A stretch of DNA of 64,000 nucleotides from positions 95,828 to 159,827 of the forward strand of contig CAZMTK010000006.1 of NCBI GenBank assembly GCA_964569245.1, given 5' to 3'. The translations under genes were made by a program, and so were the position numbers. Under the pieces are notes generated by a model. It had not been told where the DNA came from. It searched no databases and saw only the letters and a program-made list of their open reading frames with translations. Source of the stretch: JAAYTY01 sp964569245 (lineage in GTDB: Bacteria > Fermentibacterota > Fermentibacteria > Fermentibacterales > Fermentibacteraceae). Positions 40,589 to 47,675 of the stretch are shown in pieces (positions within the stretch are counted from its first letter, which is position 1; each line of letters opens with the position of its first letter).

Positions 40589-42997
40589 GTGGCACAGGCC
40601 AGGCGCTACGATCCGACACAGGCCGAGCCCCGCTGGCAGAAGCACTGGCAGGAGCGAGGCATCTTCAGGTTCGACCCGGCATCGGACAGACCGCTCTACA
40701 CCATCGACACGCCTCCTCCGACGGTGTCCGGGATGATCCACATGGGGCACGTCTTCAGCTACGTCCAGGCTGAGGTGCTGGCACGATACCATCGCATGAG
40801 GGGCGAGGAGGTGTTCTATCCCTTCTGCTTCGACGACAACGGGCTCCCCAGCGAACGCTTCACCGAGAGAACCCTCGGGATCAAGGCGGTCGACATGCCC
40901 CGAAGCGAGTTCGTGAGGAAGTGCCTCGAGGTGACCAAGCAGGCCGAGGCCGGCTTCCGTGATCTCTGGACGAGACTGGGCTTCTCCTGCGACTGGGACG
41001 AGATGTACACCACGATCGACCCCTGGGTGCGCAGGATCAGCCAGCGCTCGTTCCTGGACCTTCATCGCAGAGGGCGGGTCTACAGGCGCGAAATGCCGAC
41101 TCTGTGGTGCCCGGAGTGCGTCACAGCTGTCGCCCAGGCAGAAACCGAGGACAGAGAGCTGCCCTCCACATTCTACGATATCGAGTTCCCTCTCCCCGCA
41201 GGCGGGACGATCCCGATCGCCACTACGAGGCCCGAGCTGCTTCCCGCGTGCGTAGCCGTATTCAGAAACCCCTCTGACGGAAGATGGCGGCACCTGGAAG
41301 ACAGGACCGCCCTGGTGCCCCTGTTCGACAGGGAGGTTCGGATAATCGCCGACGCCCGAGTGGCCTCCGACAAGGGAAGCGGACTGGTGATGTGCTGCAC
41401 GTTCGGAGACACCACCGACATCGCCTGGCAGGAGGAGCACGGGCTCGATCTGAGGATAGTCCTCGAGAGAAACGGCAGGATGGGCCCGCCGGCCGGCTTC
41501 CTGGAGGGCATGACCGCGGCAGAGGCGCGCGAAGAAGTCGTGTCGAGACTGGGAGCCTCCGGGCTGCTTCGCGGCAGCAGACCCATCGCCCATGTCGTGA
41601 ACACGCACGAGCGCTGCGGAACGCCTCTCGAGTACCTGGTCTACCCGCAGTGGTTCATACGGATTCTCGACATGAAGGCGGACTTGCTCGAGCGCGGCGC
41701 ACAGGTGAGGTGGCATCCCCCGATGTTCAAGGTGAGGTTCGACCACTGGGTGGAGAACCTTAAGTGGGACTGGTGCATAAGCCGGCAGCGATACTATGGC
41801 GTTCCATTCCCGCTTTGGTACTGCGCTGCCTGCGGGGAGCCCATCCTGGCCCGCGAGGAGGACCTTCCCGTGGACCCTCTGGAGAGTTCTCCGCCTGCGC
41901 CCTGCGGCTCCTGCGGCTCTCGGGAGTTCGTCCCCGAGTCGGACGTGATGGACACCTGGGCCACAAGCTCCCTCACGCCCCAGATCAACGCCAGGTGGGG
42001 CGAGACTGACGAGAGAAAGGGCTTCCTGCCTATGGGGCTCAGGCCGCAGGCCCACGACATCATCCGCACATGGGCGTTCTACACCATCGTGAAGGCGCAC
42101 CTGCACGGCGACGACATACCATGGCGCGACATGATGATAAGCGGTCATGCCCTGAACCCGAGCAGGGAGAAGATGTCGAAGAGCCGGGGAAACGTGGCTG
42201 GAGACCCGCTGGCGGCGCTCGAGCGGTACTCTGCCGACGAGCTCCGGTACTGGGCCTGCAGCAGCCGGCTAGGCACGGACGTCGTCTTCAGCGAAGAGGT
42301 CCTCGGCCTGGGGCGCAGGCTGGTGACCAAGCTCTGGAATGCCGTCAGGTTCGCCGCAGCGCACCTGGAGGACTACGACCCCTCGGTCCCTGCCGACCTC
42401 CGGCCGTTCGACCGGTGGATAGTCGCCAGGGCCGCGGAGGTCGCCAGAACGGCGTCTGCTGGCATGGAGGAATACGAGTACTCCGTCTGCATGCGCGAGG
42501 CTGAGACCTTCTTCTGGAGCGCCCTCTGCGACAACTATCTCGAGATCGCCAAGGCCAGGCTCTACTCCGAGCCAGGGCCTCCGCGAGCCGCGGCCCAGGC
42601 CGCGCTGTACTGCGCCCTCTATACCGTGCTCAGGCTGTTCGCGCCGGTGCTCGTGCACATCACGGAGGAGCTGTACCAGGAGGTCTTCAGGCGCTTCGAG
42701 GGGCACGAGAGCATCCACCTTGCTCCCTGGCCGGCTCCGCCTGAGCCCGATGCCCGTGCCATCGCAGCGGGTGAGTCTGCGCTGGTCGTCGTCGAGGCGG
42801 CGCGACGCTACAAGAGCGAGAAGGGCGTGAGCATGGCTTCGAGGATCCCGGCTCTCCGCATCAGCGGCCCCGCAGCCCTTCTCGAGGCGGTAAGACCCTT
42901 CGGGGAGGACCTGGCGAACGTGACGAGGGCTGACAGGATAGAGTGGACCGAGTCCGGGGACGGGGAGGGCATCCGCGCGGAGGTATCGGAGGAATGA
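40589..42997 (+). CDS. valS: Valyl-tRNA synthetase, archaeal type
   Basis: 802 residues. The class I motifs are HMGH in TPPPTVSGMIHMGHVFSY and KMSKSRGNV. The CP1 editing domain includes TTRPELLPACVAV. The wording of the motifs (TPPPTVSG rather than PPPNVTG, and DVMDTWATSSLTPQI rather than DTWFSSxLWP) and the absence of the C-terminal coiled-coil arm place it with archaeal-type ValRS, also known in some bacteria such as Rickettsia. The start is GTG 40589 after GGAAGGG. It is divergent from the large GGDEF gene and overlaps the deaminase ATG (ATGA). Confidence 0.95.
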   Translation: MAQARRYDPTQAEPRWQKHWQERGIFRFDPASDRPLYTIDTPPPTVSGMIHMGHVFSYVQAEVLARYHRMRGEEVFYPFCFDDNGLPSERFTERTLGIKAVDMPRSEFVRKCLEVTKQAEAGFRDLWTRLGFSCDWDEMYTTIDPWVRRISQRSFLDLHRRGRVYRREMPTLWCPECVTAVAQAETEDRELPSTFYDIEFPLPAGGTIPIATTRPELLPACVAVFRNPSDGRWRHLEDRTALVPLFDREVRIIADARVASDKGSGLVMCCTFGDTTDIAWQEEHGLDLRIVLERNGRMGPPAGFLEGMTAAEAREEVVSRLGASGLLRGSRPIAHVVNTHERCGTPLEYLVYPQWFIRILDMKADLLERGAQVRWHPPMFKVRFDHWVENLKWDWCISRQRYYGVPFPLWYCAACGEPILAREEDLPVDPLESSPPAPCGSCGSREFVPESDVMDTWATSSLTPQINARWGETDERKGFLPMGLRPQAHDIIRTWAFYTIVKAHLHGDDIPWRDMMISGHALNPSREKMSKSRGNVAGDPLAALERYSADELRYWACSSRLGTDVVFSEEVLGLGRRLVTKLWNAVRFAAAHLEDYDPSVPADLRPFDRWIVARAAEVARTASAGMEEYEYSVCMREAETFFWSALCDNYLEIAKARLYSEPGPPRAAAQAALYCALYTVLRLFAPVLVHITEELYQEVFRRFEGHESIHLAPWPAPPEPDARAIAAGESALVVVEAARRYKSEKGVSMASRIPALRISGPAALLEAVRPFGEDLANVTRADRIEWTESGDGEGIRAEVSEE

Positions 42998-43500
42998 GGC
43001 CCTGCTGGGACGAGTACTTTCTGAAGCTCGCGATGCTGGCTTCCGAGCGGGCGACCTGCCCGCGGATGCACTGCGGCTGCGTTCTGGTGAAGGACCGCTA
43101 CGTTCTGAGCACCGGGTACAACGGTTCGCTTCCGGGAGCCCCGCACTGTGACGACGCGGGATGCCTGGTGGTGGACGGCCACTGCGTGCGCACGAACCAT
43201 GCGGAGATGAACGCGATAGCTCAGGCGGCCCGGCACGGGGTGTCGCTCGACGGAGCCTGCGCCTATGTGACCAACATGCCCTGCACCACCTGTGCGAAAG
43301 CCCTCGTGGCAGCCGGCGTCGGAAGGGTGGTCGTCTTCTCGGACTACCACGACACTCTCGCCGAGAGATTCTTCTCGGAGTCAGGCGTTATTCTCGACAG
43401 GCGCCCGATGCCGCCCCGCGAGATCAGCTACGACCTCGGATCCTACACTTCGGCGAAGCCCTTCGAAGGCGAATGCGGTATCGGAGGCGCAGGAGGCTAG
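42994..43500 (+). CDS. dCMP-deaminase-family protein
   Basis: 168 residues with zinc-dependent deaminase motifs: NHAEMNAIAQAA (His and catalytic Glu) and MPCTTCAKALVAAGVGRVV (two Cys ligands). Extra Cys/His residues (CPRMHCGC, PHCDDAGC, GHCVRTNH) are typical of the ComEB/dCMP deaminase subgroup that binds a second zinc. It likely supplies dUMP for thymidylate synthesis. It is coupled to valS. Its stop overlaps the convergent permease stop (CTAG). Confidence 0.92.
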   Translation: MRPCWDEYFLKLAMLASERATCPRMHCGCVLVKDRYVLSTGYNGSLPGAPHCDDAGCLVVDGHCVRTNHAEMNAIAQAARHGVSLDGACAYVTNMPCTTCAKALVAAGVGRVVVFSDYHDTLAERFFSESGVILDRRPMPPREISYDLGSYTSAKPFEGECGIGGAGG

Positions 43501-44291
43501 CGGCCCGGCCGGGTGCCCCAGCGCGCCCTGAGAGTGCGCTCCATGACCGAGAAGACCAGCTTGTCCGTAAGGATGCCCGTCAGCATTATCACGGCGATGA
43601 CTGCCACGACCATGTTCATGTCGTTGAGCTCGCGTCCCGTCATCAGCAGGTAGCCCAGCCCCGGCACGGCATAGATCAGCTCGCCTGCCATCAGCGAGCG
43701 CCACGCGAACGACCAGCCCAGCTTCATTCCCGTGACGAACGACGGCATGGCGGACGGGAGTATGACGGTGCGGTACAGGCGGGGGCCGCTGGCGCCCAGG
43801 TTCCTCGCCGCCTGCACGAACACCCCGGGAGTGTTCCTTATGCCGTCCTCCGTTGCCAGGGCGATGGAGAGGAACGCTCCCATGACCACCACGAAGACAA
43901 TCGCCTTCTCCGAGAGGCCGAACCACAGGATCGCAAGCGGCAGCCAGCAGATGCTGGGCAGGGTCTGGAGACCCAGCACGAGCATCCCGAAGGTGTTCTT
44001 GAACCACCTGGCGTGCGCCATGAGCACGCCTATGGCGGTGCCGGACGCCAGTGCGATGGCATAGCCGACCCAGAGGCGCTTCAGGCTCCCCCATACGGCG
44101 ATGGGGAGCATGCCCTTCGATATGCTGCCTGCCAGGGCCGACGCCACGCCCTGCGGAGTCGGGAAGACATAGGGCGGCCAGGCTTCCAGAAGGCCGAGTA
44201 CCGTCCACAGCGACAGAACGCCCCCGAAGAAGACGATTCGCTGGAATGTCACATTCCTCGCATCGCCCCTCTCCTGCCCTCCATCATGCAT
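43497..44291 (-). CDS. ABC transporter permease, NitT/TauT (SsuC) family
   Basis: 264 residues with six to seven membrane helices and the permease EAA-type loop AARNLGASGPRLYRTVILPSAMPSFVTGMKLG. PTPQGVASAL near the N-terminus is typical of SsuC/TauC permeases. It forms the channel of an importer with the ATPase and binding protein encoded upstream. The gene start overlaps the ATPase end by 8 nt. The substrate could be a sulfonate, nitrate-like anion or pyrimidine precursor; nothing in the window decides. Confidence 0.92.
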   Translation of the reverse strand: MHDGGQERGDARNVTFQRIVFFGGVLSLWTVLGLLEAWPPYVFPTPQGVASALAGSISKGMLPIAVWGSLKRLWVGYAIALASGTAIGVLMAHARWFKNTFGMLVLGLQTLPSICWLPLAILWFGLSEKAIVFVVVMGAFLSIALATEDGIRNTPGVFVQAARNLGASGPRLYRTVILPSAMPSFVTGMKLGWSFAWRSLMAGELIYAVPGLGYLLMTGRELNDMNMVVAVIAVIMLTGILTDKLVFSVMERTLRARWGTRPGR

Positions 44292-45036
44292 GGCGGTCCT
44301 CCTCCAGGTCCTGCATCACAAGCCTGGCGAGCGGCATTATTCCGGGGTCCTCCATGTGGCGGGGTCTGGGGAGCCCGACCCGGTGCTCCGAAACAATCCG
44401 GCCCGGAGAGCGGGACATGACGAGTATCCTGTCGGCCAGTACTGCGGCCTCCCTGACGTTGTGCGTGACGAAGAGCACGGTCTTCGAGGATCTCATCCAG
44501 AGCTCCTGGAGCTCCTGGTGGAGCCTGTCGCGCGTAATCGCGTCGAGGGCGCCGAAGGGTTCGTCGAGAAGGAGCACGGCAGGATCCACCGCCAGCGCCC
44601 GGGCCAGGGCCACTCTCTGCTTCATTCCTCCAGAGAGCTCGTGCACCCAGGAATGGCTGAAGCGTGAGAGGTGGACCATTTCGAGAAGATCGTCCACCCT
44701 CCTGTCACGCTCTCTTTTCGGCACCTCCTGCATCCTCAGCCCGAACTCCACGTTCGCCCTTACCGAGAGCCAGGGGAACAGCGCCGCATCCTGGAAGATC
44801 AGAACCCGGCCGGGGTCGGGGCCGGTGACCGGCCGTCCGTCTGCGAGGACCTCGCCCGACGAAGGTCTGTCCAGGCCCGCGAGAAGGTGGAGGATGGTCG
44901 TCTTGCCGCAGCCGGAGGGTCCTACGAGGCACACGAACTCTCCACTGCGAATGTTCATCTCGATGCCTGAGAGCGCTTCCACGCTCCTGCCCGGTCTGCT
45001 GAACACGCGGCCGACGGAGCGGAGCTCAAGGTCCAA
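44284..45036 (-). CDS. ABC transporter ATP-binding protein, NitT/TauT family
   Basis: 250 residues. Walker A is GPSGCGKTT, the Q-loop is IFQDAALFPWLSV, the signature is ELSGGMKQRVALARAL, Walker B is VLLLDEPFGALDAITR, and the switch His is in FVTHNVREA. This matches SsuB/TauB-type ATPases. The start is TTG 45036 with GGAG upstream, overlapping the end of the binding-protein gene by 11 nt. It energises import with the adjacent permease. Confidence 0.94.
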   Translation of the reverse strand: MDLELRSVGRVFSRPGRSVEALSGIEMNIRSGEFVCLVGPSGCGKTTILHLLAGLDRPSSGEVLADGRPVTGPDPGRVLIFQDAALFPWLSVRANVEFGLRMQEVPKRERDRRVDDLLEMVHLSRFSHSWVHELSGGMKQRVALARALAVDPAVLLLDEPFGALDAITRDRLHQELQELWMRSSKTVLFVTHNVREAAVLADRILVMSRSPGRIVSEHRVGLPRPRHMEDPGIMPLARLVMQDLEEDRHA

Positions 45037-46057
45037 CTGGCTGCTCCAGAGGCGGAAGCCCCTTCTCCGCCAGGATGTCCTCGAGGATCGAGAGGTCGTA
45101 GATGTCCGACAGGTCGGGCTCGCCGTCCAGGAAGCCGCACCTCCAGGCGGCCTCGGCCGATGCGCGGAGCGATGACTGCACCGGGTCCCAGGTGGGCGTC
45201 ATGCGCGCCAGCGCCATGGAGATGACCTCTGCCGACATCGCCTTGCCCGTGAGCCGTTCGATCTCCGAGTTGAGCAGAGCTGCAGCCTCTTCGGGGTTCT
45301 CCCTCTCCCAGAGCGTCACCTCCACGTGCGCCTCGAGAATCGCCCTTACGATCTCCGGATGCTTCTCCAGGAACGGGCGCGAGACGATGACGTGGGCGGT
45401 GACGAAAGCGCCTCCGGGCCACAGTTCACGCTCGTCCAGGAAGATCTCCCCGCCTCCTTCTACGATCAGCCTGCTCGCCCAGGGCTCCGGCACCCACGCG
45501 CCGTCTATTTCGCCCTGCCTGAAGAGGTCTAGGATCTGGGGATTCTCGGTGGGCACCACCTCGACATCTCCGCCGTTCTCGACGGGCGCCAGTCCGGCGG
45601 TCACCAGGTACTGCCTCAGTGCCACGTCCTGAGTGTTCCCGAGCTGGGGTGTGGCAAGGCGCCTGCCCGCGAGGTCGGCAGCCGAGCCGATTCCCAGCCC
45701 GGGCCTTACTATCATGGCGGCACCGCCGCTGGTTGCGCCGCAGACGATCCTCAGCGCTTCGCCGCCAGACCGCACGTAGCCGTTGATGGCCGGGTTCGGA
45801 CCGATGTAGGCGATGTCCAGCTCACCGGCGAACATCGCCTCGATGACCGACGGGCCTGCGTTGAACTGGATCGCCTCTATGCGGACATCGTTGCCCAGGG
45901 CCTCCTGGAAGTCCCCCCTCGCCAGCCCTATGAGAGCCTGGCTGTGCGTGATGTTGGGGAAGAAACCGATTCTGACGACTCCCTCTCTGCCGCTGCTCGG
46001 ACCTCCGCAAGCGGAGGCGAACAGGCATGCAGCAACCGGCAGACGCAAGCGCTTCAT
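45026..46057 (-). CDS. ABC transporter substrate-binding lipoprotein, NitT/TauT family
   Basis: 343 residues. The lipoprotein signal ends in CLFASAC. The bilobed SBP fold carries RIGFFPNITHSQALIGLARG, GPSVIEAMFAGELDIAYIGPNPAINGY, GNTQDVALRQYL and DGAWVPEPWASRL, all typical of NMT1/SsuA-like binding proteins. The start is ATG 46057, overlapping the AbrB stop (ATGA), so the regulator and binding protein are co-translated. The ligand is unknown. Confidence 0.93.
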   Translation of the reverse strand: MKRLRLPVAACLFASACGGPSSGREGVVRIGFFPNITHSQALIGLARGDFQEALGNDVRIEAIQFNAGPSVIEAMFAGELDIAYIGPNPAINGYVRSGGEALRIVCGATSGGAAMIVRPGLGIGSAADLAGRRLATPQLGNTQDVALRQYLVTAGLAPVENGGDVEVVPTENPQILDLFRQGEIDGAWVPEPWASRLIVEGGGEIFLDERELWPGGAFVTAHVIVSRPFLEKHPEIVRAILEAHVEVTLWERENPEEAAALLNSEIERLTGKAMSAEVISMALARMTPTWDPVQSSLRASAEAAWRCGFLDGEPDLSDIYDLSILEDILAEKGLPPLEQPVGP

Positions 46058-46275
46058 GCCCTGCTCCCGCTCTCCGAATGCTGCGCCCCCTGCGCCCTCC
46101 TGGCCCTGGTTATCACCACGGTGCCGTCGCGGAGCAGCGCCCACCTCAGTCTGTCGGTGTTAGAGAGGCCGAGCCTGTCCACGATCTCCTTGGGAACGGT
46201 TGTTCGCCTCCTGCTCTGCCTGATTGTCACGGAAGTCTCGGTGACGAACTCGACGTCGTCCAGTTCCACATGCAT
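46054..46275 (-). CDS. AbrB/SpoVT-family DNA-binding protein heading the ABC operon
   Basis: 73 residues with an N-terminal swapped-hairpin domain: TSVTIRQSRRRTTVPKEIVD then RLGLSNTDRLRWALLRDG. This is the pattern of AbrB/MazE-like transition-state regulators or antitoxin-type DNA binders. The C-terminus is a short polar tail. No toxin gene lies beside it; instead it is the first gene of an ABC importer operon. ATG 46275 follows GGAGG at 6 nt. It may repress its own operon through the palindrome in the promoter (next entry). Confidence 0.85.
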   Translation of the reverse strand: MHVELDDVEFVTETSVTIRQSRRRTTVPKEIVDRLGLSNTDRLRWALLRDGTVVITRARRAQGAQHSESGSRA

Positions 46276-46294
46276 ATAGCACCTCCGAATCGCA

Positions 46295-46325
46295 CCAATA
46301 TTGCACCAATACATATTGGAGTCAA
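46295..46325 (-). promoter_or_regulatory. Promoter and palindromic operator of the AbrB-ABC operon
   Basis: On the minus strand TTGACT (46325-46320), a 17-nt spacer and AATATT (46302-46297) form a promoter. The spacer is filled by the perfect inverted repeat CCAATA-CA-TATTGG (46306-46319). A further CCAATA lies at 46295-46300, so GCACCAATA repeats directly with an 11-nt period, one helical turn. Binding here would block RNA polymerase. The -35 hexamer directly abuts the inverted-repeat element at 46326. Confidence 0.55.
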
Positions 46326-46563
46326 CAGTTTCAGGTTGAAGATACTTGAGAAACAACGCTCGATTCCCCTGGTTGATCTGGTTAAAATGTTATTGTTCTT
46401 GATCTTGAGAAATACGCTCACTGGCTGACAGACAAAGCAGCGTTTTGCTGTGGATCAGGGAGAAGATCACACTGGAGCAACATCCATCTCAGATGCCGAA
46501 TCAACAGAACCTGATGAATGACATCGCATTGATGGTTTCTCAAGTATCTTCAACCTGATACTG
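46326..46563. mobile_element. Non-autonomous inverted-repeat element (MITE-like), copy 3
   Basis: This ~238-bp element is bounded by arms of the transposase family: CAGTTTCAGGTTGAAGATAC then TTGAGAAAC on the left (46326-46354), and GGTTTCTCAAGTATCTTCAA then CCTGATACTG on the right (46534-46563). Both arms carry CTTGAG/CTCAAG instead of the CTTAAG of the other copies, so the change is matched. The ~180-nt interior is AT-richer than the flanks and has no credible gene. It lies between two divergent promoters. Confidence 0.8.
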
Positions 46564-46572
46564 TCGTACATC

Positions 46573-46601
46573 TTGTGTCGGGCGTCGGGAAAGGCTAAAC
46601 T
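46573..46601 (+). promoter_or_regulatory. Candidate promoter, possibly giving a leaderless transcript
   Basis: TTGTGT (46573-46578), a 17-nt spacer and TAAACT (46596-46601). Transcription would start near 46608, which is the ATG itself, and no ribosome-binding site is visible there. Confidence 0.35.
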
Positions 46602-46607
46602 CAGGGC

Positions 46608-47675
46608 ATGGAGATGGGGAGAACAGCAATCTGGACGGTGGCGGCCTGTCTTGCGGGGGTCTCCTCCGCCGCCTTCGAGCCTGTCCAGCAGTCGCCGTGG
46701 GCGCAGGGCGGCTGCGCCTCCACTCTCTTTCCCAAGTCCGCCCTCGATTTCATCTACAATCCCGCCCTGGCCGGCGTCTTCGACGGGTTCCACGCCGCCG
46801 CCTCCTACAGCAGGCCATTCGGGCTCGCCAGACTGGACAGGGGGGCTGTCGCAGGGGTCCTTCCATTTCGGAGCATCGCCCCCGCGGCATTCATCACCGC
46901 CTCCGGCGACGACAGCTACAGCGAGCTGGAGTTCGGCGCCTCGGCAGCCTGGCGCTGCGCGACCGGATTCTTGCTCGGCATGGGCGCCACGCTCGAGCAT
47001 CTGTCCATAGAAGACTACGGAACCTCGTCCGGGCTCTCCCTGAACGCCGGGCTGGTGTTCACGCCCATGCGCGGCGTACTGGCCGCCTCTTCGGTTCGCG
47101 GAGCCCTGAGGTCCGAGCTGGGGGAGTCGGGCGATCCTTCCGTTCCCCGCAGCTTCGACCTCGCTGCAGGCGTGCGTCCTGTCGAGAGGCTCCTGGTATC
47201 CGCTGGATTCGCGAGGCAGGAGGGGCTCGATCCGGAGCTCTGCTTCGCAATGTCCTTCGCACCCCCCGGACCGGCCACGATCGGAATCGGCTACCTCACC
47301 GATCCAGGAAGGTTCGGGATGTCCGTCTCGATAGGTCTCGGCGGGACGCAGTTCATGTACGGAATGGCTACGCATCCCTCGCTGGATCCCACACACTCGG
47401 CGGGCGTCGCCTGGGGCGTCCCGTTCGCCCCGTCCCCCGTGGGCGGAGACGGAGAGGAGCCGTCGCCGGGGCCGGGCACCCCGCCCTTCGATCCAAACAC
47501 TGCGACTCTCGAACAGCTCTGCACGATCCCCGGGATCGGCCCCGCGCGTGCCGAGGCGATAATCTCCTGGCGCGAGCGGAACGGCCCGTTCGATAGGGTC
47601 GAGGATCTGCTGGAGATCCCGGGAATCGGCCCCTCCATGCTGCCCGTGCTGCAGGAGTTCCTGGTGATCGAGTGA
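46608..47675 (+). CDS. Outer-membrane barrel-like protein with C-terminal ComEA-type helix-hairpin-helix domain
   Basis: 355 residues. A signal peptide (TAIWTVAACLAGVSSA) is followed by ~260 residues of PorV/barrel-like strands (FIYNPALAGVFDGFHAAASYSRPF, TGFLLGMGATLEHLSI). A Pro/Gly linker (SPGPGTPPFDP) leads to a ComEA helix-hairpin-helix domain, NTATLEQLCTIPGIGPARAE then IPGIGPSMLPVLQEF (about 290-352). The HhH fold binds DNA backbone nonspecifically, and ComEA uses it in DNA uptake. Linking it to an outer-membrane part suggests DNA binding at the surface or in the periplasm. The stop overlaps the next GTG (GTGA). Confidence 0.75.
   Translation: MEMGRTAIWTVAACLAGVSSAAFEPVQQSPWAQGGCASTLFPKSALDFIYNPALAGVFDGFHAAASYSRPFGLARLDRGAVAGVLPFRSIAPAAFITASGDDSYSELEFGASAAWRCATGFLLGMGATLEHLSIEDYGTSSGLSLNAGLVFTPMRGVLAASSVRGALRSELGESGDPSVPRSFDLAAGVRPVERLLVSAGFARQEGLDPELCFAMSFAPPGPATIGIGYLTDPGRFGMSVSIGLGGTQFMYGMATHPSLDPTHSAGVAWGVPFAPSPVGGDGEEPSPGPGTPPFDPNTATLEQLCTIPGIGPARAEAIISWRERNGPFDRVEDLLEIPGIGPSMLPVLQEFLVIE

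Noticed and set aside
46054..46275. Toxin-antitoxin module around the AbrB-fold gene
   Set aside because: The downstream coupled gene is a substrate-binding lipoprotein and no toxin-sized gene is adjacent.
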